64,000 nucleotides of DNA, from contig CM037879.1 of the NCBI GenBank assembly GCA_021292165.1, forward strand, positions 20,173,525-20,237,524, read 5' to 3'. A program made the translations under genes and the position numbers. Positions 20,646 to 31,511 of the stretch are shown here, in pieces. The notes under the pieces were generated by a model. The model was not told where the DNA came from. It made no database searches and worked only from the letters and a program-made list of their open reading frames with translations. Every line of letters starts with the position of its first letter. Within the stretch, counting starts at the first letter, position 1. The DNA is from Shinisaurus crocodilurus (lineage: Eukaryota; Chordata; Lepidosauria; Squamata; Shinisauridae).

Positions 20646-21115
20646 AACTGGGCCAGGGGGAGGGAAATCAAGCAGAGCCGGATACTTCTTTTCTTCGCAA
20701 GATTGTGTGCATTTCTAATTAAAAACTAATTGAAGGTTGTATTTCAGCTGACTGAAGATCTTTTGTAAAAGTTTGTGTGTTTTGCAAGTTAAGCCTACCC
20801 AATCAGAAGTAAATACCACTGAATTGAGTGGAGTGAACTATGTATAACTATGCATGGCCATACACCGTCAATTTAATTGTGAGATTTTATTATTGGCTGG
20901 TTTTTGTTTGTTTTCATTTCACACATTACTTCCCCCCACCCTCAGTTTCGTATAAGAAGGAAAAAGCATGTGGATAGCTCAACACACGTGATTATTATAC
21001 ATGTCTACATTTGTATACTGAAATATACAAATTTGTATTGAATCTGAATGGGAGCTGGGAGACCATTACTGTTTTGTAGTGAACTAAGCAACCTGATATA
21101 ATGTCAGATCAAAAT
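20646..21115. other. Intergenic, no feature recognised
   Basis: AT-rich sequence without coding or repeat signature that I can name. Confidence 0.4.
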
Positions 21116-21334
21116 CGTAGTGGTGAGAGTGTTGGACTAGGACTCGGGAGATCCAGGTTCTAGTCCCCGCTCAGCCATGAAGCTCACTGGGTGACTTTGG
21201 GCCAGTCACTGACTCTCAGCGTAACCTACCTCACAGGGTTGTTGTGAGGATAAAATGGAGAGGAGGATTATGTAAGCCGCCTTGGGTTCCTTGCAGGAAA
21301 AAAGGCGGGGTATAAATATAATAAATAAATAAAT
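21116..21334 (+). mobile_element. tRNA-derived SINE, 5' truncated
   Basis: Starts inside the A box (GTAGTGGTGAGAGTGTTGGA), keeps the B-box region and the complete tail TTCCTTGCAGGAAAAAAGGC, ending in AATAAATAAATAAAT. Confidence 0.9.
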
Positions 21335-21866
21335 GCTTTACTCGTTTGCCATGAAGTAACATGATACCCCCAAAGAAGCTCTTTGTTAAGGCCCAGTTTA
21401 TATACATGGCAGAATCAAGTGGTAAAGATTTTCCTGGACTGTACCAGTTCAGGCAACAAGTGAGGGGCTTGCTTGTTTGAATGACTCCTGATGCAATGGT
21501 GCCACCAGAGCCGGACCACAGGACACAGGTCCGGAGCCTCGTAGTCTGGGAGGGCCCCAAACAACCCACTGAGAGGTACCTGTATTTATCCCATGATAAA
21601 ACATCCTGCACATAGAAAAATTGCAAAGTTAGGAAGAAGGCTGAGGTGAACCCTTCTCCTTGTCTCAACAGTTTTGTATGTGCAAGGAGTCCTTTTTAGA
21701 TGTAGGAGTAAACGAACAAGCAACCTCAAGTGGCACCTGTCCAGGAAAGCTTTACCACTTGATTCTGCCAAATGTATGAACTGAATCTTATTCAAGTGCA
21801 ATCTGAAGAGGCATTTGAGGCTGTCAGGGGCAGGCAGGGAGAAGTTTCCCCCAAAAAAGAAGAAAA

Positions 21867-21899
<33 letters not shown>

Positions 21900-22406
21900 T
21901 CTCTGTGTATTAAAATAGAGCATGTGTTCTTGTAGGTACAATACGCCTAGCAGATAAATAAAGATCAGTGCTCTGCCCCCTAAATAAACAGATCATTGTT
22001 TGTAGACTCGCCTAAATCCCAGTGAGTTATTTTTATTCACAGCTTGGTTCTCCCCTGAATATTTACAAGTTTGCACTATGCAAGCTGATTAACTATGTAC
22101 ACTTATTATAGGCCGGCACTTGAAACAGGGAGCGCTTCCAAAGAACAGCTTTAATGGCCTTTGGAGAACTATTTGGGGCTTTAAAAAAATGTGCTAATGA
22201 GATCTAGAAATGAGCTGGTTATAGAATTTGTTGATGTTGGTCCTATTTGAGACTGAAAAGGGAGACTTTTGTGATGTCTGCAAGAGTACACAATGCATGT
22301 TTCCAAAGGCAAATAAAAGAGAGGTTTGTGTTTTTCACCGGAACTCCAAGGTCTGTCACTCTTGGGTGAGCCAGGTGCAAAATAGTGGCTCAAAAAGGCA
22401 GACATA
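21335..22406. other. Intergenic, with GAAA microsatellite
   Basis: A GAAA/AAAG microsatellite occupies 21867-21898. An inverted pair is seen: GGCAGAATCAAGTGGTAAAG at 21409-21428 and its complement near 21750-21770. This suggests a DNA element with ends there. No gene recognised. Confidence 0.45.
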
Positions 22407-22712
22407 GACTGGGTTCAGACAATACGATAACCCACACCCAAGGGTTGAGTTTGGGTTGAGCATGGGTTATCGTTGAAACGTGGATTGTCGTTGAAACGTG
22501 GTTACCAGCAGAGAGAACAAACCATGGTGAACAACCCACAGTTTACAACCCAACAACAAACCATGGGTTCTCTTCATGGGTTGCTCGTAGTTAACAAGCC
22601 ATGGCTTGTTAGCGCAGCTGGATTCAGACAACACGATAATAGACAACAACAACCCACACTCAACCCATATTCAACCCTTCAGTGTGGGTTACCATATTGT
22701 CTAAACCTAGTC
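22407..22712. mobile_element. Foldback transposon, sibling of 17891, TSD ATA
   Basis: Ends GACTGGGTTCAGACAATACG and TATTGTCTAAACCTAGTC, flanked by ATA at 22404-22406 and 22713-22715. The core shares CAACAACAAACCATGGGTTC and TCTTCATGGGTTG with 17891-18235. It lacks part of the inner inverted segments. Confidence 0.85.
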
Positions 22713-22740
22713 ATAGAATAGCAGAACAATGAGATGATAA

Positions 22741-23108
22741 CACGGCTTTTAGCCTGGAAAAGAGAAGATCAAGGGGAGATGTGATCGCAGTCTTTAAATA
22801 TCTGAAAGGGTGTCATGAAGAAAGTGAAGCAGACTTGTTGTTCTCTGTGGTTCCCAAGGGCTGGACTAGAACCAATGGGTGGAAATTGCAGGGAAGCAGC
22901 TAGCTTTTGGCTAAAGATTAAGAGAAACCTCCTAACAGTGAGAGCAGTTCAGCGGTGGAACAGGCTGTCTCAGGAGGTGGTGGGTTCTCTTTCGCTGGAG
23001 GTACTTAAACAAAGGCTGGGCAACCATCTGTCAGGGATGCCGCAGCTGCACCCTGCAGTGCAAAGCCTGCACTTAGCAGGGGGTTGGACTAGATGATCTC
23101 CATCTGGT
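22741..23108 (+). mobile_element. CR1 LINE 3' fragment
   Basis: The frame reads EKRRSRGDVIAVFKYLKG (22750-22810) and then RNLLTVRAVQRWNRLSQEVV with LEVLKQRLGNHLSGM, the conserved C-terminus of CR1 ORF2. It ends with the GGGGTTGGACTAGATGATC-type tail. 5' truncated and frameshifted. Confidence 0.9.
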
Positions 23109-23540
23109 CTGCATGATCACTGCAGCCCACCATTGCTTATTTAAGCCACTGTGGGTTGCAGTGCCGGGGGCACCAGGTTGTAGATCCAAGGCCATAGGTT
23201 CTGGGCATAGATTCATAGGATCATAGAGTTGGAAGGGGCCTACTACAAGGCCATCGAGTCCAACCCCCTGCTCAATGCAGGAAACTAGAGGAGGGGTCTC
23301 CCATCCAAGGAATAACCAGGCCTGACCCTGCTTAGCTTTCCATGCTCAGACAAGCTGAGCCAGCGTGAGCCACCCTCACCAGGTTCGGATGACACAAGAA
23401 GCCATACCTGACAAGGGTAATTATGTAAATTGGGCCGGCAGGCAACAGCACACATTGGGGATGGTTAACAAGTCACCATGGCTTATTAACCACCCTCCTG
23501 TCCGGCAAACTGGGCCTATAATTCTAAGTTTTACTTTTGT
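23109..23540. mobile_element. ACAACCCA-type element fragment carrying a 5S SINE
   Basis: GCATGATCACTGCAGCCCAC with its complement GTGGGTTGCAGTG (23110-23163) folds back, as at 12975. After the SINE insertion the segment GGTTCGGATGACACAAGAAG continues the same family. Confidence 0.5.
23212..23373 (-). mobile_element. 5S-rRNA-derived SINE with CR1-type tail
   Basis: On the minus strand: head GTGGCTCACGCTGGCTCAGC, then AGCTAAGCAGGGTCAGGCCT (5S box A and intermediate element), GGTTATTCCTTGGATGGGAG (box C), and a CR1-like tail ending in CCAACTCTATGATCCTATG. All three parts of the 5S internal promoter are recognisable. Confidence 0.88.
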
Positions 23541-23875
23541 TTGTGACAGATTAGCATAGAGGAAGTCAGAGAATGGGTGTGGATGGAATAGCCTGAGAAT
23601 TCTTTGCAGTACCAGAACGGTAGTTTACGCAAATCTTTTCACATACAAATCTACTCCCTATTTTCCTCCAAGCTTTCCTGATTTCAGCAACCTAATTTAG
23701 GAGGAAAAATAGGTCTTTTGTTGTTAAACAATTGGGAGTCAGAAACCCTTGCTACAAATCACCTGGAGATCCGCCAGTAGATCTTAATCTACTCCCCCCC
23801 CCCCAGTCACAGAAGCTACAGACAGCAGCATTAGATCAGACCTCCTGCTGCTTATTATTTGTTAGAGCAAAAGTG

Positions 23876-23878
<3 letters not shown>
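23541..23878. other. Intergenic, no feature recognised
   Basis: AT-rich sequence with a poly-C run near 23795. No coding or repeat signal identified. Confidence 0.4.

Positions 23879-23914
<36 letters not shown>
23879..23914 (+). repeat. GA microsatellite
   Basis: About 17 GA dinucleotides in a row. Confidence 0.95.
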
Positions 23915-23918
<4 letters not shown>

Positions 23919-23999
23919 AGGCTGGATCCACACCTAAGGTATATTACAGCCAGGACTGTATCGCTGCTGTAACTTGTGGGGCACACGACTAGCGATGGA

Positions 24000-24420
24000 T
24001 CCATACCTGGTCGTGCCCCCTGACTCGATTCTCCACGGGGGCGGCCGCCCGACCCGATCTTCTGAGCGGCACAGAGAGGTTCTCCGCGTCGCTCGATCGA
24101 ACTTCTCCGGCCCCGTCCGACACTTCCGAGACCGAAATGATGCGACAGGACCCTGCGCAGGTGCAGAACGCGCCGCAGGGTTCCAGCGCGCATGCGCAGG
24201 ATTCCAGCGTGCATGCGCAGGGTTCCAGCGTGCATGCGCAGGGTTCCGTCGCGTCATTTCCGGTCCCGGAAGTGATGCGACGGGATGGAACGGGCCACAC
24301 AGGCGGCTCGCCGCAGAGAGGCGAGCCCCCCAGAAGAAATAAGATAAGGCCTCGCCGGGCATGAGCGGGGCCAATTTCGGCCTCGTTTTGCCCGGTGAGG
24401 CTCGATTCTATATCCCTACC
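24000..24420. repeat. CpG-rich repeat with 21-bp minisatellite
   Basis: About four tandem copies of GGTTCCAGCGTGCATGCGCA (24178-24246) lie inside a CpG-rich segment. TGATGCGAC occurs on both sides (24138 and 24273), and CGTCATTTCCGG is an inverted relative. The structure looks like a GC-rich transposon interior, not a gene promoter: no splice donor or TSS motif is evident. Confidence 0.55.
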
Positions 24421-25599
24421 ACGACACACATACTTTTCAGTGCCAGTCGCGGTAGTCCCCTGCATAATCCATGGTTTTTCCAGTTATTGTGGTTCACTGT
24501 CACAGTACGCAGACAGTGTGTGCTAAACTTGCACTGCAGTTGCCTGTCCGAGGTGTGGCCACAAAGTGTCATCACTGGAGTAAGCCAATAGTTTTTGAGG
24601 GGCGGGAGGAATGCGGCGTCCCGTGCGGCGTCTGGTGGGGAAGAGAGGTGTCCACCATTTGTTGTTCTGTGGCAGTTCACCCTCTTCTCCAGAAGCTTCT
24701 TAATTTCTTTTTGGTTTCTAAACGTTGCTGCGCACCTGCCGCATCTCTGCATCTCCAAGCAGGCCGCTTCGGGGAATCGCATGTCAGTGGGTTTTTAAAA
24801 AAAAAACAAATTCGCATGTACGCACCTCCGCATAAGCAGCTGACCAGAAACCAAGAACCCCTGCTTCTGAAATGGCCGTTTCCCCTGCGAATGACAGGCA
24901 GCACCCCCAGGATAACCACCATGGAGTTTGAGAGGGGACAGGAGCGGGAGTCTTCCCCCCCCCATTTATAAACAGCTGCATTCAACCCCGTTGCCCGAAG
25001 AGCAGGAAGCTGCAAATTAGCCAAAAGGCATGGCTGCTCAGAAGTAAATCACATTATCTCCAATGCCCTTACTCCCAAGTGTATCACACTAATTTAACAG
25101 GACGATGGAAATAATTACCTGGAGAGATGGTGTGGGGTCTTCCTCAGTGGATGCAGAGGCTGGAGGGCCATTTGTTGGGAATGCTCTTCCTCTGGATTCC
25201 CTACACAGAGTAGGAGCCTGGACTACATGGCCTATAAAGGCTCCCTCCAGTTCTAAGATTCTGTAGTGCACTATAAAGGAGATCACATCCCCTAAGGCAG
25301 CTGCTGTGGCGACCTTGAGAAAAGTGATCCATAGTGATATGTGGGGTCCAATCCACACTGCTGCTCTGCCTTCTGCTAGGGATCGCCTCTCTTTGAGTGG
25401 CTGCAGTAACCACGTCAAGTAAGGTGCATTGTGTGGATCCCAATCCCTCCCTCTCTTGCCAAGGGTGGGGGCAGATTGTGTGCTGTGGCTTATACAGAGG
25501 ATCTCCCCCCTCCCTTCAAGTGGCTGCAACAAAAAGCTGGAGATAATTTTAGAGGTGGTATTAATGAGCAGTGCTGTCTCCTCCAGGTTTTCGATGACC
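24421..25599. other. Intergenic, no gene recognised
   Basis: Mixed composition. Open frames on both strands (for example near 25089-25634 minus) carry no domain. The GGATCCACAC/TGTGGATCC wording at 25350 and 25430 suggests repeat remnants. Confidence 0.4.
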
Positions 25600-25800
25600 T
25601 GTGAACCGGTGAGCAAGCAGGCAGTGGCCTCCACTGCTCCTCCTCACCACCACCACTGCCGTTGTCTGGGCCAGAGTGAGAAGCAGGCGAAGAAGCAGGT
25701 CGCCATGGTGAAGAGGGGGAGCAACTCCAGGGGGCTCTTGTCGGTGGTCCCCTGCTGGGGTGTGGGCCCTCGGCAGGCGCCCAACTATGCCCGCCCTTGT
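25600..25800 (+). repeat. Unknown repeat, copy A
   Basis: GTGAGCAAGCAGGCAGTGGC, CTGCTCCTCCTCACCACCAC, GGGCCAGAGTGAGAAGCAGG and TCGGCAGGCGCCCAACTATG correspond in order to 26140-26340. Confidence 0.6.
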
Positions 25801-25937
25801 TGATCTGCACCGGCTCCGTTAATCAGAGGTGGGGAGTCAATTGGGAGATGTTAAAAGAAGCTCCCATTTGCAGAAGGAAGTCCGCACTTTGCCTGTGTAC
25901 ACATTGAAGAACGCATGAAAAGGGTCTTGGGCGAGAC

Positions 25938-25992
25938 ATCATCGTCATCATCATCATCACCACCACCACCACCACCATCATCATCATCTTTA
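25938..25992 (+). repeat. CAT/CAC triplet microsatellite
   Basis: ATCATCGTCATCATC changing to ACCACCACC and back to ATCATC, about 17 triplets. Confidence 0.9.
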
Positions 25993-26139
25993 TAACCCGC
26001 CCTTTCCCCAATACTGGGACACATCCTCAATGCCCCCCCTCCCTCAGTGAGTGCACCTTCCCACCCCCATGGTCACCAGCTGCTCTTGCTCCTCATTCTC
26101 TTTCTCATCATTGCTGTCCATTTGCTCGCTTGACAGGCA

Positions 26140-26340
26140 GAAAGAGACCCAGCGAGCAAGTCGGCCGTGGCATCTCCTGCTCCTCCGTCTCACCACCACT
26201 GTTCTCTGAGCCAGAGCGAGAGGCAGGCGAATAAGCAGGTTGCAATAGTCAAGAGGGAGAGCGTCCACGGAGCTTTTGCCAGCCTCAGCAGGTGCCCACA
26301 CAATGCCTACCCCTTGACGCCAGCCCTGGCCAGCAGTTCC
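26140..26340 (+). repeat. Unknown repeat, copy B
   Basis: GCAAGTCGGCCGTGGCATCT, CTGCTCCTCCGTCTCACCAC, GAGCCAGAGCGAGAGGCAGG and CAGCAGGTGCCCACACAATG parallel copy A. The two copies lie in direct orientation about 540 bp apart. Confidence 0.6.
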
Positions 26341-26777
26341 TATCAGTGAACTGTTCTACTGGCTGTACAGGAGCCATGTTCCCCTGTGCACCTACTTTGG
26401 TCTAACCATAAGCCTCCAGAAAGGATGTCTTTGTCGGACTCCCTGGCCCTGACAACCTCCAAGCCCATGCTCAAGTTTCCCTCAGCAGTTTTGAGCTACC
26501 ACAATGCCGTACACCTGTCTTGGCCAGCTGTGAGAAAGTCCTGCTTCTGATTCCCTGAGGATTACCAAGAGCACCGGCGTTGACAGACACCGCATTTCAA
26601 CAACTTTTAGCACACTGTGAGAAAGAATGTGGCAATATAATATGGGTTGGCTGGGGGGGGGGGGCGGCCCGGAACGTCTGACCTCAGAAGTCAAAGTGAA
26701 GGATCAATGAAAGCTAAGAGAGGCACTGGGAAGGGTTACCAGTTATGAGCCCAGAGAACTGGACCAATACTTTAAAG

Positions 26778-26919
26778 CAGGGGTGGGCAACTTGTGGCCC
26801 TCCAGAATGTTTTGGCTTACACAAGTCCCATCAGCCCTAGTCAACATGGCCAATTATTATGAGGACTGATGGGAGTGGCAGGCCAAGCCATTTGGAGAGC
26901 CACCAGCGGCCCAACTCTG
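26778..26919. mobile_element. hAT-type MITE with exact 8-bp TSD
   Basis: Begins CAGGGGTGGGCAACTTGTGG and ends with a diverged inverted end (CGGCCCAACTCTG). CTTTAAAG is present at 26770-26777 and 26920-26927, an exact 8-bp duplication. Confidence 0.85.
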
Positions 26920-27167
26920 CTTTAAAGCTATAGTCGCATGTACACATACTTAAGATAAAACAGGGAGTGGAAAGAGTTGCCAGATATGCACCCGGAGATT
27001 TGCACCAATATTTTAAAAGTTGTAGTCCTATGTACACTTACTTGGAAGCAGGGAGAGCTCTGTGTTTTTAAATATTTTAGCTGCAGATGTTTTTGTATTT
27101 TAAAGTTTTATGTTGTAAGCCACTTGGAGATGCCTTTTTAGATATAGTCAAGCCATCTCTAAAACGA

Positions 27168-27309
27168 TTAAGGGTGCAATGCTATGCATGTTTAGACAGG
27201 AAAAAAGTCCTAGAACTCCCAGCATTCCCCAGCCAGCATAGCTGGCTGGGGAATGCTGGGAGTTCTAGGGCTTTTTTCTGTCTAAACATGCATAGCATTG
27301 CACCCTTAA
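27168..27309. mobile_element. Near-perfect 140-bp palindromic MITE
   Basis: AGGGTGCAATGCTATGCATG pairs with CATGCATAGCATTGCACCCT, and the arms match almost base for base to the centre (CCAGCATAGCTGG). TTAA occurs at both ends. Same family as 16293, 36471 and 52990. Confidence 0.88.
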
Positions 27310-27360
27310 CAAAAATTGTGAAGAAAAGCAGACCCTTCTCCACCACACACCTGTAAACAA

Positions 27361-27910
27361 GTGTAATCCCAGCTGGAGGCTGGGAACCTCATGCAAATAT
27401 AGATATAGTTTCCTTTGATGGCCCTGTGCCAACTCAGAGTCTCCCAGGTATTCACATGCAAATGTTCCCCAAACACTCTAGTCATGACCAGGAGCCACCC
27501 CTCCCCTGCCTAGCCCAGATGAAGTTCATCCTGATTGGCCAAGGACAGCCAAGCTACCGAAAGGAGGGGTGGGGGGCGGAATTGATACTGCCAGCCCTGG
27601 CTTTTGGGTGTTGTTGTTGTTGTTGTCTGGACGCGAAGGAGCGCGGGGTAGGGCTTTTGCTGAGGCAGGCCCTAAGAAGACCAACCCCCAGGCAAGGAGT
27701 AAGTGCCTGGGTATTTATATAGTAAGGGACTAGTTTTGTTGTTTTGTAGCTCTACTTGTGTATACCAAAGTGTCTCTCCACCTTTCCCCCTTCCCTCATT
27801 TCCCACCTTTTATTGTAAATGGTTTACCTTCAATAAACTTTCCTGGTTCTACCCCACACGGTGTGTGTGGTTCCTCTGTGGTTCAGCGCTAAATCCAGTG
27901 TACAGACCCA
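27361..27910 (+). mobile_element. Possible solo LTR
   Basis: A CCAAT box in reverse (ATTGG 27533-27537), a TATA box (TATTTATAT near 27712-27720) and an AATAAA signal (27832-27837) followed by GT-rich sequence lie in the right order for an LTR of about 550 bp. The start TGTAATC (27361) and end GTGTACA fit TG...CA. The adjacent bases do not form a clear duplication, so boundaries are uncertain. A TTG microsatellite is at 27609-27628. Confidence 0.45.
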
Positions 27911-28093
27911 GGGCAAGGCCCTGAGAGAATCAAGACGGCAGAGCCAAGGCTGGCAGTTTTGCATCTTTGATCTCTCGTCTTGAGGAAAGGACTGGTTTGC
28001 AGTCCTTCACAAAAATAAATAATGTGAAGGCTTCTGTCTAACAAGGGTGGAGCCCATAGGATTACGCCCTAAATAAGTCTGAAGGCAGCCTGG

Positions 28094-28822
28094 GCCAGGG
28101 ATGGGGACTCGGACTCGGGGACTCGACTCGTGAGTCGGACTGAGTCCCCCCTCTGACTTGACTCGGGACTCGAGACCAAGGACTCTTCAACATCCCTGGG
28201 CTGTGCCAGAAGGAGTGGAGAGGAGTGCGATCGCCGGCGAAGAGTAAGGGTGAAATTGTGATGAGACCTCACCGTTCCAGAATGGGGGCCAAACATTTAG
28301 AAAAAATCATGTTCCTCAAATGCAACATGGATAGGTTTTAGGAAGTACAGCAAGTTTATTTTTTAAAATCATTTCCCTAAAATGTAACCTTTCAGACATT
28401 TTGGGTTTGGCTGCCTCTGCCTGCCTGTTTGGGGTTCCCTGCCTCCTCTGCCTGCCTGGTCTCTTCTTGACCAGTTCCACAGTTTGAATTGTCCAAGACA
28501 AAGGCCTCTGCCTGCCTGCTTTGGGGTTCCCTGACTCCTCTGCCTGCCTGGTTATTTTGGGTTTGTCTGCCTGGTCTGTTCTTGTCAAAATCAGTTGCAG
28601 AGTTTTGAAATAAAAAGGCACACTTGTGCCTAGAATTTATTTAAGCCACACATTTGAAGTAGCCTTATTTTGTTGGGGGGAAACCCCATTGATTTTAATA
28701 GGGACTCGTGGAGTCAGCTTTGGGAGGGACTTGGGACTCGTGAGTCACCATTTTGGACCAAGGCCTCGGACTCGAGTCCAAGGACTCGTGACTCGAAACC
28801 CAGGACTCTTCAACATCCCTGG
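28094..28822. mobile_element. Element with GACTCG-rich ends
   Basis: The outer ends CCAGGGATG and CATCCCTGG are inverted. Inside both ends GGACTCG/GACTCGAG motifs recur in both orientations, about 15 times in all. The centre (28385-28600) has two tandem copies of a segment around GCCTCTGCCTGCCTG and GGGGTTCCCTG. CAACATCCCTGG occurs twice (28188 and 28811). Non-coding. Confidence 0.6.
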
Positions 28823-29154
28823 CCCTGGGCACAGTGTGTGGCCCCTCAGCAGCCCCTTCCATGCAAGCAGGCCCTGCTCACCTTGCTGGGCCAGGGTCTG
28901 CGTGTGTGTTGCGAACAGCAGCACTGGCATAATGGAGAGCGGGCTGCAGAGGACAGTCCTCTGCTTGACGGCATCCTCTCTTGAAGGTCAGCCCAGTTTA
29001 AAGATAAAAAGAACCAGAACAAATGTTTCCCATGCACAGTTAGCACCTGGGCCGCAGACTGAATGGGCAGGCGCACCGATCACCCGGTTTCAGTCTTCCC
29101 CACTATGGGGAGACGTGTTGTGTTTCTATCTAAAAATTATAGTCATTCTAGGTG

Positions 29155-29232
29155 CCATCTATACATTACATATACATTACATTACATTACCTATACATTA
29201 CATTACATTACCATCTATACATTACCTATGAT
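29155..29232 (+). repeat. TATACATTACATTAC tandem repeat
   Basis: Irregular tandem CATTA units with TATA, ending near CTATGATATAAATC. Confidence 0.85.
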
Positions 29233-29687
29233 ATAAATCAGCCTATGCAAGTTGCATGCAAGCCACACGGCCCTCTTTTTCTGGCAGTGTGTTCAGTGTT
29301 GCTTCTTTTAATTTTAATGATATGTTTAAAGCTGTGTTTTTAAATGAATTCCCCCCCCCCATGTTTTAGCTGTTTTGATATTTATCTCTCTCTCTCAAAT
29401 AGAGGACTGTGTCCTGTGTAAAGTAAGATGCACGGCCACCCCTAGCTCCCTTAAACCTGGAAATTTTAGAGATGGTGGAGAAATGCACAACTGGCCCTGT
29501 TCTCCAGCTTTAAATCTGAAGAATGTCATAGCCCTGGGCATGAGAATGGTAACTGATGGCATATTATCACTCCCCCTGCCAGTCCCTGGCTAAAGATATT
29601 AGAGAAACAGGCACGGACTTTGCAGTCAGAAAGTAGTGCGGTAGCTAATTTCCTTATAGTCCAAATTATACTAGATATTCATTGTGT
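29233..29687. other. Intergenic, AT-rich, LINE-tail-like
   Basis: TTTAATTTTAATGATATG and TTTTAGCTGTTTTGATATTTA resemble LINE 3' regions; poly-C at 29351-29360 and a CT microsatellite at 29383-29396. No gene. Confidence 0.4.
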
Positions 29688-29832
29688 GAGCCAGTGTGGC
29701 ATAGTGATGAGAGTGTTGGACTGGGACTCGGGAGACCAGGGTTCTAGTCCCCACCTGGCCATGAAACTCACTGCGTGACTTTGGGCCAGTCACTGACTCT
29801 CAGACTAACCTACCTCACAGGGTTGTTGTGGG
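29688..29832 (+). mobile_element. tRNA-derived SINE, 3' truncated
   Basis: Complete head (GAGCCAGTGTGGCATAGTGA, then CAGGGTTCTAGTCCCC) and body to CACAGGGTTGTTGTG, but the tail is missing. Confidence 0.88.
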
Positions 29833-30410
29833 GGTAGAATTTGCTGTAGTAGTCATTTAGCCAAAATTTCGAACAAGCAACAGACTGTAGTAGACTAGAG
29901 GATGAACAAACAAACAAAAAAGTTTCCTATTATTATTGCTCCGGCCTCTGACCTTTGAATGTGGCAAGATGTAAATCACCCCCCTCTCGCTTCGGGCTAA
30001 TTCAGCATGAAATATATGAGGCAAGAATTTATCGTTCAATTTGCAGCCCTGCTGATTGAAGAGCAACTGTATTCATTTCAGGAGCGAGCTCTAATTTTAG
30101 ATCGTAGCTAAAGGCGCTAATGAGAACAACGGTGTTCCAAGAGCTGAAGCAGAGTTTTGAGAAGCCAAGTGAAGCTTCAGCACTTCAGCCCCAGCAGGTG
30201 GTTGCCAAATGACCAAGCTATACCTGCCCCACACCCCACCCCACCCCACACACTGACAGGCCAGGTCTATCCTGATGGCACCTTGAGTTTCCGAAATCAG
30301 CCAGTGAAGCCTCTCACAGGACATTAATTTCCCTCACAACATGCATTTTAAACCCTGGGAGGGAGGGTGAGAAGGTGGGTGGAAAGAAGATTTAGAAGAT
30401 GTATTTTATT

Positions 30411-30413
30411 TTA

Positions 30414-30449
<36 letters not shown>

Positions 30450-30695
30450 AGTCATGCCTTGGATTGAGAGCATAATTCGTTCCGGAAATGTGCTTGTAAT
30501 CCAAAACACTCTTATATCAAAACGAAATTCCCCCCAAAAAAATTGTACAGAGATTTTTAATTTAAGCCGTACTACAGTACTTGTATTGCAAGACGTCGCT
30601 TGTATATCAAGTAAAATATATATACATATATTTAAAAATTTGCTTGTCTTGCAAAACGCTCTCAAACCAAGTTACTTGCAATCCAAGGTATTACT

Positions 30696-30735
<40 letters not shown>
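30411..30735 (+). repeat. TTA microsatellite split by a transposon
   Basis: About 12 TTA units lie to the left (30414-30448) and about 13 to the right (30697-30735) of the mariner-type element at 30449-30695. Confidence 0.9.
30449..30695. mobile_element. Mariner/Tigger-type MITE in a TTA repeat
   Basis: Ends CAGTCATGCCTTGGATTG and, in reverse, CAGTAATACCTTGGATTGCA match at 16 of 18 bases. TA flanks both sides. The wording is that of known Tigger-like elements. Non-coding, 247 bp. Confidence 0.8.
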
Positions 30736-30737
<2 letters not shown>

Positions 30738-30739
30738 TA

Positions 30740-30922
30740 CTGTACCTCCGGACTGATTCTTTTTGGCTGCTTGGTTTTATTGTGTGATTTTATATTGCTG
30801 TCCATTTTATTTTATGTTCTTTTGTTTTTTAAGATGATTGTTTTTATCCTGTTTCTCTTTGTAAACCGCCCAGGGAGCCTTTTGGCTGATGGGCGGTGAA
30901 CAAATATACTAGATAGATAGAT
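30740..30922 (+). mobile_element. L2-like LINE 3' end
   Basis: TTTTTGGCTGCTTGGTTTTA and GTAAACCGCCCAGGGAGCCT match the 3' region of the element at 9217; it ends in AGATAGATAGAT. Confidence 0.8.
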
Positions 30923-31386
30923 AGATAGATGGGCAATTTGGAGCAAGAAGAAAACAGTGAGCGGGTGTCACGAATAGGGATGTACGTACAGATTTTGTTA
31001 AATCTGTTCTGTCTGTGTTTTGCAGATTATCCGGCGTCTTTCATTCCATCATCCGCTCATTGACAGAATTGGATTTTTTTAAAAACCAGAATTTCATTCT
31101 ACTTGTGCTAACTCGCTAAGCGCGAATGCGCACATGGACAATATGTGCCAATGTGCATTAGTCAATGAGAATTTGCACAGGTGCGCATCAGCGCGAATGC
31201 GCACTTCCTCCAAATGAAAAAAAATGGTCTGCGTTTGCAGAATCCCACATGGCTCAGAAAAAGCTGCCCTGCTGCAGAATCTGCAAGTAGGATTCATAGA
31301 AGTCTGAGCTCATTTGAATCCGTTGCAGGTTTCTCCAATGGTCCTAGTCATGAAGTATGAATGTGACAAGTATTGTTGACAATATT

Positions 31387-31511
31387 CCGTGTTCTCCAAC
31401 CTTGGGTCCCCAGATGTTTTTGGCCTACAACTCCCAGCATGCCCCAGCGGCTGGGGCATGCTGGGAGTTGTAGGCCAAAAACATCTGGGGACCCAAGGTT
31501 GGAGAACACTG
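31387..31511. mobile_element. hAT-type MITE hairpin
   Basis: GTGTTCTCCAACCTTGGGTC and its complement at the other end, with a near-perfect palindrome between. Flanking bases show no clean 8-bp duplication. Confidence 0.8.
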
